From NCBI RefSeq assembly GCF_907165205.1, contig NC_058198.1:8719001-8783000 (forward strand): DNA of 64,000 nucleotides. Reading direction: 5' to 3'. Positions 22,501 to 34,577 of the stretch are shown one piece after another. Positions within the stretch are counted from its first letter, which is position 1; the number at the start of each line of letters is the position of its first letter. Made by a program: the position numbers and the translations under genes. The stretch comes from Coccinella septempunctata (lineage: Eukaryota > Arthropoda > Insecta > Coleoptera > Coccinellidae). The notes under the pieces were generated by a model. The model saw only the letters and a program-made list of their open reading frames with translations, was not told the DNA's origin and ran no database searches.

Positions 22501-23146
22501 ATTGATCTTACCTTTCCGCAGTGTGAAGACATACCATTTTCAAAACGAATAAACTAGTGCCAGTATACAATTCTTATAGCATATATACATGAAGTAGGTT
22601 TCTCTGTTCTTCAAGAACTAATCGAATCGATTGTTCTGTATTTCACACGTTACTTAACCAGCACCAAATCCCTTGAACGTTCGATGGGATTAAGGTCTGG
22701 TAAACAGTTTAATCCTCTCACACCCTCCGTCTCAAAGGCATTTTTGGTATGCGGTAGGGCATCGCCCCATTGTGGCATCGAACGTACACAATACCCTTGC
22801 CCAATTGTTGTATGGATATTAAGGGAATTCTTTCACGTAGCATGATGCCAACTCAAAACATAGCTTTTATTTCACTTTATTTCGGAATTTGCCTAGCAAA
22901 TTAAGCAAAAACGCTGATCGATCTCGATTTCATTCTAAAAGTCGATTATTTTTCACTTTGGATGAATGTTTTTGAAATTGTTATGGATACAGGCAACACT
23001 GAATGAACAATTGATAAAATTACTACTCATAAGACATGGTCGATCGAAAGTGCTTATTTGTGAGTTTTGCATGAATTACTGTTTATTTTAGAGCTTTCAA
23101 ACCATGTAGAAAACGTTTGGAATGCAGTTTTTCTACATGTTTCAAA
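22501..23146. other. No feature recognised
   Basis: Unique AT-rich sequence bordering the satellite array; no shared repeat or coding frame seen. Confidence 0.4.
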
Positions 23147-23260
23147 AGCTCAATAGTTTCGGAGTGAGAAACACCTTAATTTCTTTCAATTAAAAATCGA
23201 TCCAATTCTAAGTGGTGCTGATCATTGTCGATCAGGAGGGTTGCGAAACATTCCCAACCA
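23147..23260 (+). repeat. Diverged, shortened copy of the flank at 27100-27328
   Basis: GCTCAATAGTTTCGGAGTGA opens this segment and the one at about 27100. Both end with ATTGTCGATCAGGAGGGTTG. The copy here lacks about 100 bp from the middle. The first satellite array begins immediately after it, and the other copy lies just past the array's far end. Confidence 0.7.
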
Positions 23261-26200
23261 AAAGATAGATCATTATACCTTGATTCATCAATAGGGAGAG
23301 CATGCCTTTATAGGTATCTGACCATTTCGAGGGTAATAACGCCTTTCAAAGCTTTCGACAGTACGAAAATAAGCGCTTTGGTTAGCGCGTACCAACCACA
23401 CAACCGAATAAAGTCTTCTAGAACACGCAACTGAGAATAATGTTTGAAAAACTGTAATAAATCTCACAAAGGCAATCAAAATTCGATCCACCAAAGAGGA
23501 GAGCATGCCTTTATGTCTATGCGACCCATTTTAAGATTGATAACGCCTTTACAACCTTGGACAGCATGAAAATAGCGTTATGGCTAGGTTATATTAACCA
23601 TTTGACTGAATGAAACCTTCTAGACCTCATAACTAGAAAAAATGTGGGAAAAACTGTTGTGAATCTGGAAAAGACGATTAACATTTGATCCATCAACGGG
23701 AAGAGCATGCCTGTATACATATGCGACTCACAGCCTTCGACGGCATGGAAATTAGCGCTATGGTTAGGTCATATCAACCATACCACTGAATGAATCTTTC
23801 TGGAACTCCCAACTAGAAATAATGTTGGAAAAATTATTGGCAGAGAGCATGCCTTTATGCATGTGTGAGTGTTTTCAGGTGGATAACGCCTGACGCCTAC
23901 CAACAATATGACTGAACAAATTCAAGTAGAACATACATACTCGAAAAGGCAATCAACATTGGATCCACCAAAGAGGATAAAATGCTTTTATGTGTATGCG
24001 ACCCATTTTTAGATTGATAACGCCTTCACAACCTTCGACAGCATGAAAATTAGTGCTATGCTTAGCGCATACCAACCATACGAAAGAATGAAACCTTCTA
24101 GAATTCACAACTCAAAATAATGTTAAAAAAACTGAAAAAAACTTGAAAACGCAATCAACATTCGATCCACCAAAGAGGAGAACATGCCTTTAGGTGTATG
24201 CGACCCATTTTTAGATTGATAACGCCTCCACAACCTTCGACAGCATGAAAATTAGTGCTATGCTTAGCGCATACCAACCATACGACAGAATGAAACCTTC
24301 TAGAATTCACAACTCAAAATAATGTTAAAAAAACTGAAAGAAAACTTGAAAAGGCAATCAACATTCGATCCACCAAAGAGGAGAACATGCCTTTAGGTGT
24401 ATGCGACCCATTTTTAGATTGATAACGCCTCCACAACCTTCGACAGCATGAAAATTAGTGCTATGCTTAGCGCATACCAACCATACGACAGAATGAAACC
24501 TTCTAGAATTCACAACTCAAAATAATGTTAAAAAAACTGAAAGAAAACTTGAAAAGGCAATCAACATTCGATGCACCAAAGAGGAGAACATGCCTTTAGG
24601 TGTATGCGACGTATTTTTAGATTGATAACGCCTTCACAACCTTCGACAGCATGAAAATTAGTACTATGCTTAGCGCATACCAACCATACGACAGAATAAA
24701 ACCTTCTAGAATTCACAACTCAAAATAATGTTAAAAAAACTGAAAGAAAACTTGAAAAGGCAATCAACATTCGATCCACCAAAGAGGAGAACATGCCTTT
24801 AGGTGTATGCGACCCATTTTTAGATTGATAACGTCTCCACAACCTTCGACAGCATGAAAATTAGTGCTATGCTTAGCGCATACCAACCATACGACAGAAT
24901 GAAACCTTCTAGAATTCACAACTCAAAATAATGTTAAAAAAACTGAAAGAAAACTTGAAAAGGCAATCAACATTCGATCCACCAAAGAGGAGAACATGCC
25001 TTTAGGTGTATGCGACGTATTTTTAGATTGATAACGCCTTCACAACCTTCGACAGCATGAAAATTAGTACTATGCTTAGCGCATACCAACCATACGACAG
25101 AATGAAACCTTCTAGAATTCACAACTCAAAATAATGTTAAAAAAACTGAAAGCAAAGTTGAAAAGGCAATCAACATTTGATCCACCAAAGAGGAGAACAT
25201 GCCTTTAGGTGTATGCGACCCATTTTTAGATTGATAACGCCTCCACAACCTTCGACAGCATGAAAATTAGTGCTATGCTATCCACCAAAGAGGAGAACAT
25301 GCCTTTAGGTGTATGCGACCCATTTTTAGATTGATAACGCCTCCACAAACTTCGACAGCATGAAAATTAGTGCTATGCTTAGCGCATACCAACCATACGA
25401 CAGAATGAAACCTTCTAGAATTCACAACTCAAAATAATGTTAAAAAAACTGAAAGAAAACTTGAAAAGGCAATCAACATTCGATCCACCAAAGAGGAGAA
25501 CATGCCTTTAGGTGTATGCGACCCATTTTTAGATTGATAACGCCTCCACAACCTTCGACAGCATGAAAATTAGTGCTATGCTTAGCGCATACCAACCATA
25601 CGACAGAATGAAACCTTCTAGAATTCACAACTCAAAATAATGTTAAAAAAACTGAAAGAAAACTTGAAAAGGCAATCAACATTCGATCCACCAAAGAGGA
25701 GAACATGCCTTTAGGTGTATGCGACCCATTTTTAGATTGATAACACCTTCACAACCTTCGACAGCATGAAAATTAGTGCTATGCTTAGCGCATACCAACC
25801 ATACGACAGAATAAAACCTTCTAGAATTCACAACTAGAAATAATATTGCAAAACTGTTAGAAATCTCGAGAAGACAATAAGCATTTGATCCATCAATGGG
25901 GGAGCATCCCTTCATGCATATGTGACCATTTTCAGGTGGATAACGCCTGACACATACCAATCATACGACTGAACAAATTCACGTAGAACATACATTTCAA
26001 AACAATGTTGGAAATACTGAACGAACTCTCTAGAAGGCCATCACTACTTGTTTCATCGATGAGGGGAACATGCCTTTATTGGTATTGTACCAGTTTAAGG
26101 GTGATAACGCCTATCACAACATTCGGCAGCATGCGGCAGCGCTATGGTTAGCGCATACCAACCATACGACTGAATAAAATCAGTAGTGGTACCTTATAGA

Positions 26201-26960
26201 ACATCCGACTGTGAATAATGTTTGATAAACAGTAATAAATCTCGCAAAGGCAATCAATATTCAATCCACCAAAGAGGAGAGCATGCCTTTATATGTATGC
26301 GACCCATTTTTAGAGTGATAACGCTTTCACAACCTCCGACAGCATGAAAATTAGCGCTGTGGTTGGGTCATACCAACCATACGACTAAATGAAACCTTCT
26401 AGAATTCACAACTAGAAATAATGTTGCAAAACTGTTAAAAATCTCGAAAAGACAATCAACATTCGATCCATCAATGAGGAAAGCGTATTATGTTGAATAT
26501 GTGACACTTTTCAGGTGGATAACGCCTGACGCATACCAATCATACGACTGAACAAATTCACTTAGAACTTACATTTCAAAACAATGTTGGAAAAACCGAA
26601 CGAACTCTCTGGAAGGCCATCACTACTTGTTTCATCAATGAGGAGAGCATGCCTTTATTGGTATCCGATCAGTTTGAGGTTGATAACGCCTTTCACAACT
26701 TTCAGCAGCATGAAAATTAGCGCTATGGTTAGCGCATAAAAACCATACGACCGAATAAAGTCTTCTAGAACACGAAACTGATAATAATGTTTGAAAAACT
26801 GTAAGAAATCTCGCAAAGGCAATCAATATTCGATCCACCAAAGAGGAGAGCATGCCTTTATATGTATGCGACCCATTTTTAGAGTGATAACGCCTTCACA
26901 ACCTTCGACATCATGAAAATTAGCGCATACCAACCAAACATCAGAAGGAAGCTCTCTAGA
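23261..26960 (+). repeat. Satellite-like tandem array 1, monomer about 203 bp
   Basis: About 18 units sharing the core ATAACGCCT...ACAACCTTCGACAGCATGAAA and an AGCATGCC box. GCATGCC boxes fall at 23301, 23503 and 23705 (202 bp), and from 24181 to 25702 the spacing is 203 bp. One unit (25196 to 25296) is cut to 100 bp. Diverged units at both edges include a ~140-bp type that lacks the CTTCGACAGCATG block. Minus-strand frames of 60-94 codons recur in the units but start mid-repeat and are not genes. Confidence 0.95.
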
Positions 26961-27089
26961 ATTCACAACTTGAAAAACTTTGAACGACTGGGTTGGACTG
27001 AGGGATGAAGAATTCCGAAGGAAGTAAGCCAGAGATTCGAAATTTTCAGAGTAGATTGATTGCCTGAATGCGCGGATTGAGCTCGTTGA

Positions 27090-27330
27090 TGAGCAAAATC
27101 TGCTCAATAGTTTCGGAGTGAGAAGCCCCTAAATTTCAGCCAACTAAAAATTGACCCAGTCGAACTGAAATTTGGCAAGTAGGTAGTTGTGGAGTCTGTG
27201 AAAACAGAATACTCATAACTTTCATACAGAGACATCCTCAGTGGTGCTGAAAACCTTTCTGCAATGATGCATTGGTGCTTTTGAGGATATTCCAAGAGGA
27301 TCTGGTCATTGTCGATCAGGAGGGTTGGGA
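27090..27330 (+). repeat. Longer copy of the array 1 flank
   Basis: Direct counterpart of 23147-23260, with the middle portion (about 27160-27300) intact. It runs into the GC-rich segment that starts near 27330. Confidence 0.65.
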
Positions 27331-27648
27331 AAAATGGGGCAGATCCGAGCAGATCCGCGGACTAAGGCGGCATCTGCATAGAGGTGGTGGCTGGAAGCAA
27401 CATCGGCAGGCGGTGGCCGCTTTGGAGAAGTGGAGCAGAGCAGAGCGTGTAGCCGGGTTGACGCGCGTGCGAATTGTCCTAGGGCAGAAGGAACCGGGGG
27501 TGAGAATCCGGGCAAGGGAGGCGGGATGCTGCGCCCGAGATCAGCTCTCAGTTTAACGGTGGAGACGGCGTGATTAAGCAATAGTGCACCTCGTGCTGGC
27601 AACGGCACGTCAACTGAAGTAACTGGTGCATGTCGACGAGCTTTGGCC
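27331..27648 (+). promoter_or_regulatory. GC-rich island, candidate promoter / 5' UTR
   Basis: A sharp rise in GC content, with many CpG, in otherwise AT-rich DNA directly upstream of the ATG at 27649. It has no repeat copies elsewhere in the window. The open frames on both strands (27272-27556 plus, 27306-27725 minus) are explained by the GC bias; the plus one starts at TTG. A TATA-less promoter with a 5' leader is a reasonable reading, but the minus-strand 139-codon frame cannot be fully excluded. Confidence 0.4.
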
Positions 27649-27739
27649 ATGTCTACTGCTGGAGAAGATGATTGCAAACAGCCGATGTCACCCTCGGGCA
27701 AGGGAATCGTCGACGGCCACTGCACACCGGCTAAAACAG
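27649..27739 (+). CDS. Candidate coding first exon, unidentified protein
   Basis: The ATG at 27649 (context TTGGCCATGT) opens 30 codons ending at a possible donor, AACAG followed by GTACTT at 27740. The frame is open upstream to a TGA at 27571-27573, and without splicing it would stop at 27778-27780. The peptide is MSTAGEDDCKQPMSPSGKG followed by IVDGHCTPAKT: acidic then Ser/Pro/Lys-rich, likely disordered, with no signal peptide. The exon ends in phase 1 with a single G, the same phase as 861-1002. I do not recognise the gene. Evidence is the GC island, Met context and donor; there is no homology. Confidence 0.35.
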
Positions 27740-29689
27740 GTACTTATATTATTAACCGCCGTGCACATGTAGAAAATTGATACAAATCGCGCGCCACCCT
27801 CTAAACGCATGATGGGAAATTAATCGGTCAATCAGAAACTTCCGTGAGTCCTGTCGCTTTCAATTATGCGCGCACTGCTTCTTTTCCGTACTTTGAAACT
27901 GGGATATTTTGAATTTTACGCGAAAATCCCTTCTGAACTTAGAGTATCGATTTGGGGGTGAAGATCATAATTTTTGGTGGTTTCACCGAGGAAACTACCC
28001 GTCAGATTTTTGAATTGTTCGAGACATGAGCAGTGTATTCGGAGAGTTATCGTATAATTCGTAGAAGTTGATGAATTTTTTCAAGCGGAGCGAATTAAAA
28101 ATTTTATTTGAAATTTTCAGATACCAAATCTACACATTTCACTCAATACTAGTTCTGTACTGTATTTAACCCTAAAAAATTTGGAAATGAGTTATAAATG
28201 ATTATTCAAATCGCCAATTTATTGACTGCTCGGTTTCAGAAGTTAATAGGGGTTGCGAAATCTGTAGTTCATCACGCTCGGTACTGTTAATTGCTTACCG
28301 TAGATTGGGGGGGTGAAAGACCTCCCAACCGCAGGCTCAAACTCCGGAGAATTTCCAATCGAATTAATCGTTTCCACATTTCTTTCTGATTGAATTCAAT
28401 TCCAGAATGTATTTGACACCAACTGGGTTGATCTGGGGGTGGTTCTTCACTAATCGAATGTGTGAAAAATCCTCACCTCCAAACTCAGAACTTTTAAATA
28501 TTTAAAAAATGATGTTTTCTCCAACGAAAACAGTCTCACAAAGGAGCAAATTATTACTCCCTCTTTTCATATTATCTTTTCCCTGCCACCTTTAAAAGTC
28601 GAGAGAGGCCTCTTGGGGTATGTCATTAAAAATGTTTTCTTGAATAAATAGTCACAACAGAAATCTTGTGCATCCATTCTTTTTGATGAATGTTCATTCC
28701 TGATTATTGAAGATAAACTTGCAAGAAAAAAATTAAAAATAAAAATTATTTCAGTAAAATTATAAAAAGTTAGAAAAAAAAATTATGGAGATGCACTATT
28801 TTCAGTATTCTCGTAATAAGAATAAGTAGTTTATTGGGAGAGGAATAACAACTTGCATGGTTTAGTGATTTACATATAATATGTATTATAAAGATAATGA
28901 ACATCATCCACAAAAGTTTCTTTAGTAAGGATTCAAGTGGCGAACCATTCATTCCATATTATTAGGCGAACCGAAACGTCATCAGAATTCGATAGCGTTT
29001 CCCATCAACCTGATTTATTCAGATAAATTGGTTGAAGTTCACGTCGATGAGAGTGAAAATTTAATTTGAAACTTTCCTCGGTAGAGAAGTATCCATTCTA
29101 ATGAATCATCGAGTTCTATATTTAATTGCACTCGATATTAATAAAAACTTTCGGAGTGATGAAGGAAGTACACCCACGTTTTGAATCGAACAAACAGTTA
29201 AGTTTAATGGATATGCAACGTAGTTTTATTCTATCCAGTCGAGCACTCCATCTCAAAAACACTCCAGTTCTAGTGTTCTCATCTGGTGAAACTTTCTCAG
29301 GTGGTTCGAATTCAGTGGCGTTTTCGACAAACGAAAAAAGAAAAAGGCCTCTTCAAATCGACAATGGATGGTGCGATAGGAGCATCTTCCATAAAAGTGT
29401 CCGAAGAATTTGATACTCAGTTTTTGTAGGGACTGTAGATGTGGGGAGAACAAAAGAACACCATTTTCGTCCTCATTTGAGCCTTGTGCATAGAAATCCG
29501 ATCCATTCTAGTCCTGAAGGGACATTTGTCACATGTTCTCATCAGCAGAACAGTGAGTAATGTGACATGATTCTTGGTCAAACCAAGGAAGAACGTAGAT
29601 GAAAACACTGAACCCTTAGGAACACCTCAGCTCCAACTGAGTTTGTCAGAGGGACATTCTACACGACCACGTGCATATATGTTCCTTGC
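27740..29689. other. No confident feature
   Basis: Intron-like AT-rich sequence. On the minus strand near 29600 the string GVPKGSVFSSTFFLGL vaguely resembles reverse transcriptase motif B, but nothing around it supports the call. Confidence 0.35.
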
Positions 29690-32600
29690 GGCTAGAAAAT
29701 TGCTGAATAAAATCTTCCAGAACATACAATTTCAAATATTGTTAGAAAATCTAGACGAAATCTTGAAAAAATTATTAACATTTGATGCATCAATGAGAAG
29801 AGCAAGCTTTTATGTGTACTTACACATACCTATGTCCCTTTTCAGGTTGACAACGCCTTTCAAGGGCATACCTACTATATACGACTCAATGAAATGATGT
29901 AGAACATACATATAACTCAAAAAAATTTAGGTTGCAGTTGATTCATTAATGAGGAGAGCAATACTTCATAGGTATCTGACCAGTTAGGTTGATAACGCCT
30001 TTCACAACAGCATGAAAATTAGCGCTATGTTAGCGCTTACCAACCATACGACCGAAAACAGAAATAATGTTAGGAAAACAAGGAGAAATTTCGAGAAGGC
30101 AATCAACATTCGATCTTCCAAAAAAGAGAGCATGCAAGCGTAGCAACCTTTAGGTTGATAACGCCTTTCACAACCTTTTACTGCATAAAAATTAGCGCTA
30201 TTGTTAGCGCGTACCAACTATGAGGCAAAATAAAATGTTCTAGAACATATAACTCAAAATAATGTTAGAAAAACTGGAATTATATTTGATCCATCAAGAA
30301 GGAAAGCATCTCTATGTGTATGTGACCCTTATCAGGTTGATAACGCCTTCCTAACGCATACCAATTATACGGCTGAACAAAATCACGTTGAACATATGTA
30401 CAACTCAAAAAAATGTTGGAAAAACTGAACGAACCTTCCAGTAGACCATTACACCTTGACTCATCGATGTGGAGAGCATGCCTTTATAGGTATCTGACCA
30501 GTTTAAGGGTAATAACGCCTTTCACAACTTTCGACAGCATGGAAATTAGCGCTATGCTTAGCAAATACCAACCATAGGACTTGATAAAATTATCTAGAAC
30601 ACATAACTTAAAGTAATGTTAGAAAAACTGGAAGAAATTTCGGAAAGGCAATCAAACTTCAGGTTGATAACGCCTTTCACAACCTTCGACAGCAAGAAAA
30701 TGAACGCTATGGTTAATGTTATGAGTTAACGTATATGTATGTTAGAAAATCTGGAAGAAATCTCGAAAAGACAACTAACATTCAATAAGGAGAGCATGCC
30801 CTATTGGATAACAGACCAGTTTTAGGTTGATAACGCCTTTCACAACCATCGACAGCAAGAAAACGAGCGCTATGGTTAATGTTATGAATTAACGTATATG
30901 TATGTTAGAAAATCTGGAAGAATTCTCGAAAAGACAATTAACATTCAATAAGAAGAGCATGCCCTATTGGTTAACAGACCTGTTTTAGGTTGATAACGCC
31001 TTTCACAACCATCGACAGCAAGAAAATGAGCGCTATGGTTAATGTTATGAATTAACGTATATGTATGTTAGAAAATCTGGAAGAAATCTCGAAAAGACAA
31101 TTAACATTTGATCCATCAATGAGAAGAGCATGCCCTACTGGGTAACAGATCAGTTTTAGGTTGATAACGCCTTTCACAACCATCGACAGCAAGAAAATGA
31201 GTGCTATGTTTAATGTTATGAATTAATGTATATGTATGTTAGAAAATCTGGAAGAAATCTCGAAAAGACAACTAACATTCAATAAGGAGAGCATGCCCTA
31301 TTGGATAACAGACCAGTTTTAGGTTGATAACGCCTTTCACAACCATCGAGAGCAAGAAAATGGGCGCTATGGTTAATGTTATGAATTAACGTATATGTAT
31401 GTTAGAAAATTTGGAAGAAATCTCGAAAAGACAATTAACATTTGATCCATCAATGAGAAGAGCATGCCCTACTGGGTAACAGACCAGTTTTAGGTTGATA
31501 ACGCCTTTCACAACCATCGACAGCAAGAAAATGAGCGCTATGGTTAATGTTATGAATTAACGTATATGTATGTTAGAAAAACTGGAAGAAATCTCGAAAA
31601 GACAATTAACAATTGATCCATCAATATGGAGAGCATGCCCTAAAGGGTAACAGATCAGTTTTAGGTTGATAACGCCTTTCACAACCATCGACAGCAAGAA
31701 AATGAGTGCTATGTTTAATGTTATGAATTAACGTATATGTATGTTAGAAAATCTGGAAGAAATCTCGAAAAGACAATTAACAATTGATCCATCAATGAGA
31801 AGAGCATGCCCTACTGGGTAACAGACCAGTTTTAGGTTGATAACGCCTTTCACAACCATCGAGAGCAAGGAAATGAGCGCTATGGTTAATGTTATGAATT
31901 AACGTATATGTATGTTAGAAAATTTGGAAGAAATCTCGAAAAGACAATTAACAATTGATCCATCAATGAGAAAAGCATGCCCTACTGTGTAACACACCAG
32001 TTTTAGGTTGATAACGCCTTTCACAACCATCGACAGCAAGAAAATGAGCGTTATGGTTAATGTTATGAATTAACGTATATGTATGTTAGAAAATCTGGAA
32101 GAAATCTCGAAAGGACAATTAACATTTGATCCATCAATGAAAAGAGCATGCCCTACTGGGAAACAGACCAGTTTTAGGTTGATAACGCCTTTCACAACCG
32201 TCGACAGCAAGAAAATGAGCGCTATGGTTAATGTTATGAATTAACGTATATGTATGTTAGAAAATCTGGAAGAAATCTCGAAAGGACAATTAACATTTGA
32301 TCCATCAATGAAAAGGGCATGCCCTACTGGGTAACAGACCAGTTTTAGGTTGATAACGCCTTTCACAACCATCGACAGCAAGAAAATGAGCGCTATGGTT
32401 AATGTTATGAATTACGTATATGTATGTTAGAAAATCTAGAAGAAATCTCGAAAAGACAATTAACAATTGATCCATCAATATGGAGAGCATGCCCTAAAGG
32501 GTAACAGATCAGTTTTAGGTTGTTAACGCCTCTCACAACCATCGACAGCAAAAAAATCAGCGCTTTGATTAATGTTATTAATTAACGTATATGTATGTTA

Positions 32601-32945
32601 GAAATAATTGAAGAAATTTCGAAAAGACGATAAACATTTGATACCTCTATAGAGAGAGCATGCCTTAATAGATAACTGACCAACTTAAGGTTGATAACGC
32701 CTTTCACAACCATTAAGAAAATGAGCGCTATGGTTTATGTTTGGTTAATGTTATGAATTAAGGTATATGTATGTTAGAAAATCTGGAACAAATATTGAAA
32801 AGACAATTAAAATTTGATTCATCAATAAGGAGAGCATGCCCTAATGGGTAACTGACCAGGTTTGGGTAAAAAACGCCTGTCACAACCTTCGAAAGCATGA
32901 TAATTAGCTCTAAAGCTAGCACATACCAACCCTACGACCGAACAA
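29690..32945 (+). repeat. Satellite-like tandem array 2, monomer 171 or 163 bp
   Basis: Diverged units from 29690 to about 30660 resemble array 1. A homogeneous block follows, with the box AGGTTGATAACGCC at 30661, 30824, 30987, 31158, 31321, 31492, 31663, 31834, 32005, 32176, 32347, 32517 and 32688. Spacing is 163 or 171 bp (once 170). The 163-bp form lacks 8 bp near the ATCCATCAATG segment. Each unit also has AATTAACGTATATGTATGTT, absent from array 1 monomers. Confidence 0.95.
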
Positions 32946-33839
32946 AATTGTTCGTTCCTCATCTTGTTGGGATTTTCGTGGCACTGAGTAAATTTGTATG
33001 TGTGCTCCCTTAGCGCTCGGAATGCTATGAAAATTTTTCCATTATGTATGTTGATACAACTTAGGCTCTGAGGAAACACATCGAAACTCGAACTCTATCC
33101 AACCACTTCATCGTCGGTTCTTCGTCTGAGAAGAATAAGGGAGGAGAGGGACGGAACAGCAATTTGTATTAAAAAGTTTTTTCATGTCATTTTCTCCGGA
33201 AATTCGGGAATTCTCCGGGGGCAAATTTGAATATGACTTGTTTTTATGTGCGGATTCGAACGAGCAGGGTCCCTCTATGAAATTCAACTAGATCCACCGA
33301 TTATATACGAAATGAGAAATTGCTGAGGAACTTAAAGACTGGAATATGACAATTTGCCTTAAAAATCGCTTAATATGCTCATGCCCGGACGGCTCCATTT
33401 TTATATAAATTATGGAATATATTCAGTTCGGATAGAACGACCCGAGGACGGAAGGGTGGAAAGATTTTTTGATTTATATGTATGAAAATGTCCTCGCCGC
33501 CCAAATATTCTCACCTGTTTCCGCCAATTTACATAAATCGATGGATTCGGGGTTACTGGGCATCCGAGTGTGATATATGGATGATGATATTGGGCACGAA
33601 GGGATGATTCCCGGGGAAAACATGTCGATTTCTTTCGAACCCAATATATAATCTACTCCGGTTACACGGACATCGAGACAACAAGTTAGGGGAGGCAAAC
33701 TTAACATGACAGACACGTTGTACTTTAAAAAACTGAAAAAAGCGTTTTGAAAACAATGTTAACTGAAAATTAATAACTTAATAACACTATTTTCACTCAA
33801 AAGTAAGTAGTTTCATTGTTTCTTTATCGATTTTCCATA
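32946..33839. other. No gene recognised; moderately GC-rich patch
   Basis: The part 33100-33720 is less AT-rich than its surroundings and has no copies in the window. The minus-strand frames at 33474-33756 overlap one another and have no family match. It could be conserved noncoding DNA, but I cannot show that from one sequence. Confidence 0.3.
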
Positions 33840-34463
33840 CAGGATGATCCTTTGACTCGTACAAATTTTTGAGCAGTAGATTCTTGAGATTAAATGAAAC
33901 ACTTTTTCCCTTCACCATTTTTTCCGAATCGGCTCGGTTCAAAAGATACAGGCTGTTGAAAAACCATGAAAAAATGTTATTTTTACTTTTCTTACAAACG
34001 GTTTCATCGAATAAAATGAATTTCGGAATAAAGTTCTTCATTTACCTGATGAATCTTTATCGAACACAAGTCATCACCCACGTCTTCCAGTTTTCTCATT
34101 TTTACCATTACGTACCATAAAAATAGGTACCCAAAACTCAAAAAACCCAACTCTTGAAACTAAGTGGGACGCTATCTCATGAATATTTGAACGTTTTTTA
34201 AAATAAAAGTAATATTTTCTCGTATAATGCGTCCATTTCGAGTAATTCGATGTTCAAAAATGAAAAAGTATCTGTGAAATTTGAAAAATTGGGTACTTTG
34301 TTTGAATACAACTCTATTTAAAAGATCCACATATTGAACTAGTGATTCTGAAGGCAATTTTGTTCGCACAGCTCATTATGAAAAATGGTATAGGAATAAA
34401 GTGTTTCTTTTGACCTCAAGAATCTACTGTTAAAATATTTGTACGAAAAAAAGACTCACCCTG
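33840..34463. mobile_element. MITE family B, full copy (about 624 bp)
   Basis: TA at 33838-33839, then CAGGATGATCCTTTGACTCG at the left end. The right end reads AAGACTCACCCTG (34463). The inverted terminal region is about 65 bp and includes the GTACAAA...CAGTAGATTCTTGAG block. The body matches 41944-42588 and 51998-52579. The opposing frames inside (33793-34041 minus, 33869-34120 plus) are repeat sequence, not genes. Confidence 0.85.
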
Positions 34464-34577
34464 TGTATGTATATGCAAATGCTCAAAATTTATTCAGAGT
34501 ACGAATTATTTCCATTTTCTATGGTCAAAAATGCATTTACTGCAGAACAAAATGGATGGAAAGACCCCCATTTTGCA

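Noticed and set aside
23288..26853. Recurrent 70-94 codon minus-strand frames in the satellite
   Set aside because: They repeat with the monomer and begin within it; periodic open frames follow from the repeat, not from a gene family.
27306..27725. 139-codon minus-strand frame in the GC-rich island
   Set aside because: GC-rich DNA has few stops, its composition is Pro/Ser/Ala/Arg-biased, no motif is recognised, and the plus-strand ATG and donor explain the island at least as well.
29293..29312. GGTTCGAATTC string like a tRNA B box
   Set aside because: No A box at the right distance and no cloverleaf.
29417..29640. Minus-strand GVPKGSVFSSTFFLGL, like reverse transcriptase motif B
   Set aside because: Preceded by a stop, and no neighbouring reverse transcriptase motif is detectable.
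23261..32945. CRISPR-like or prokaryotic repeat array
   Set aside because: Units are 163-203 bp without unique spacers, in a eukaryotic transposon-rich setting; this is satellite DNA.
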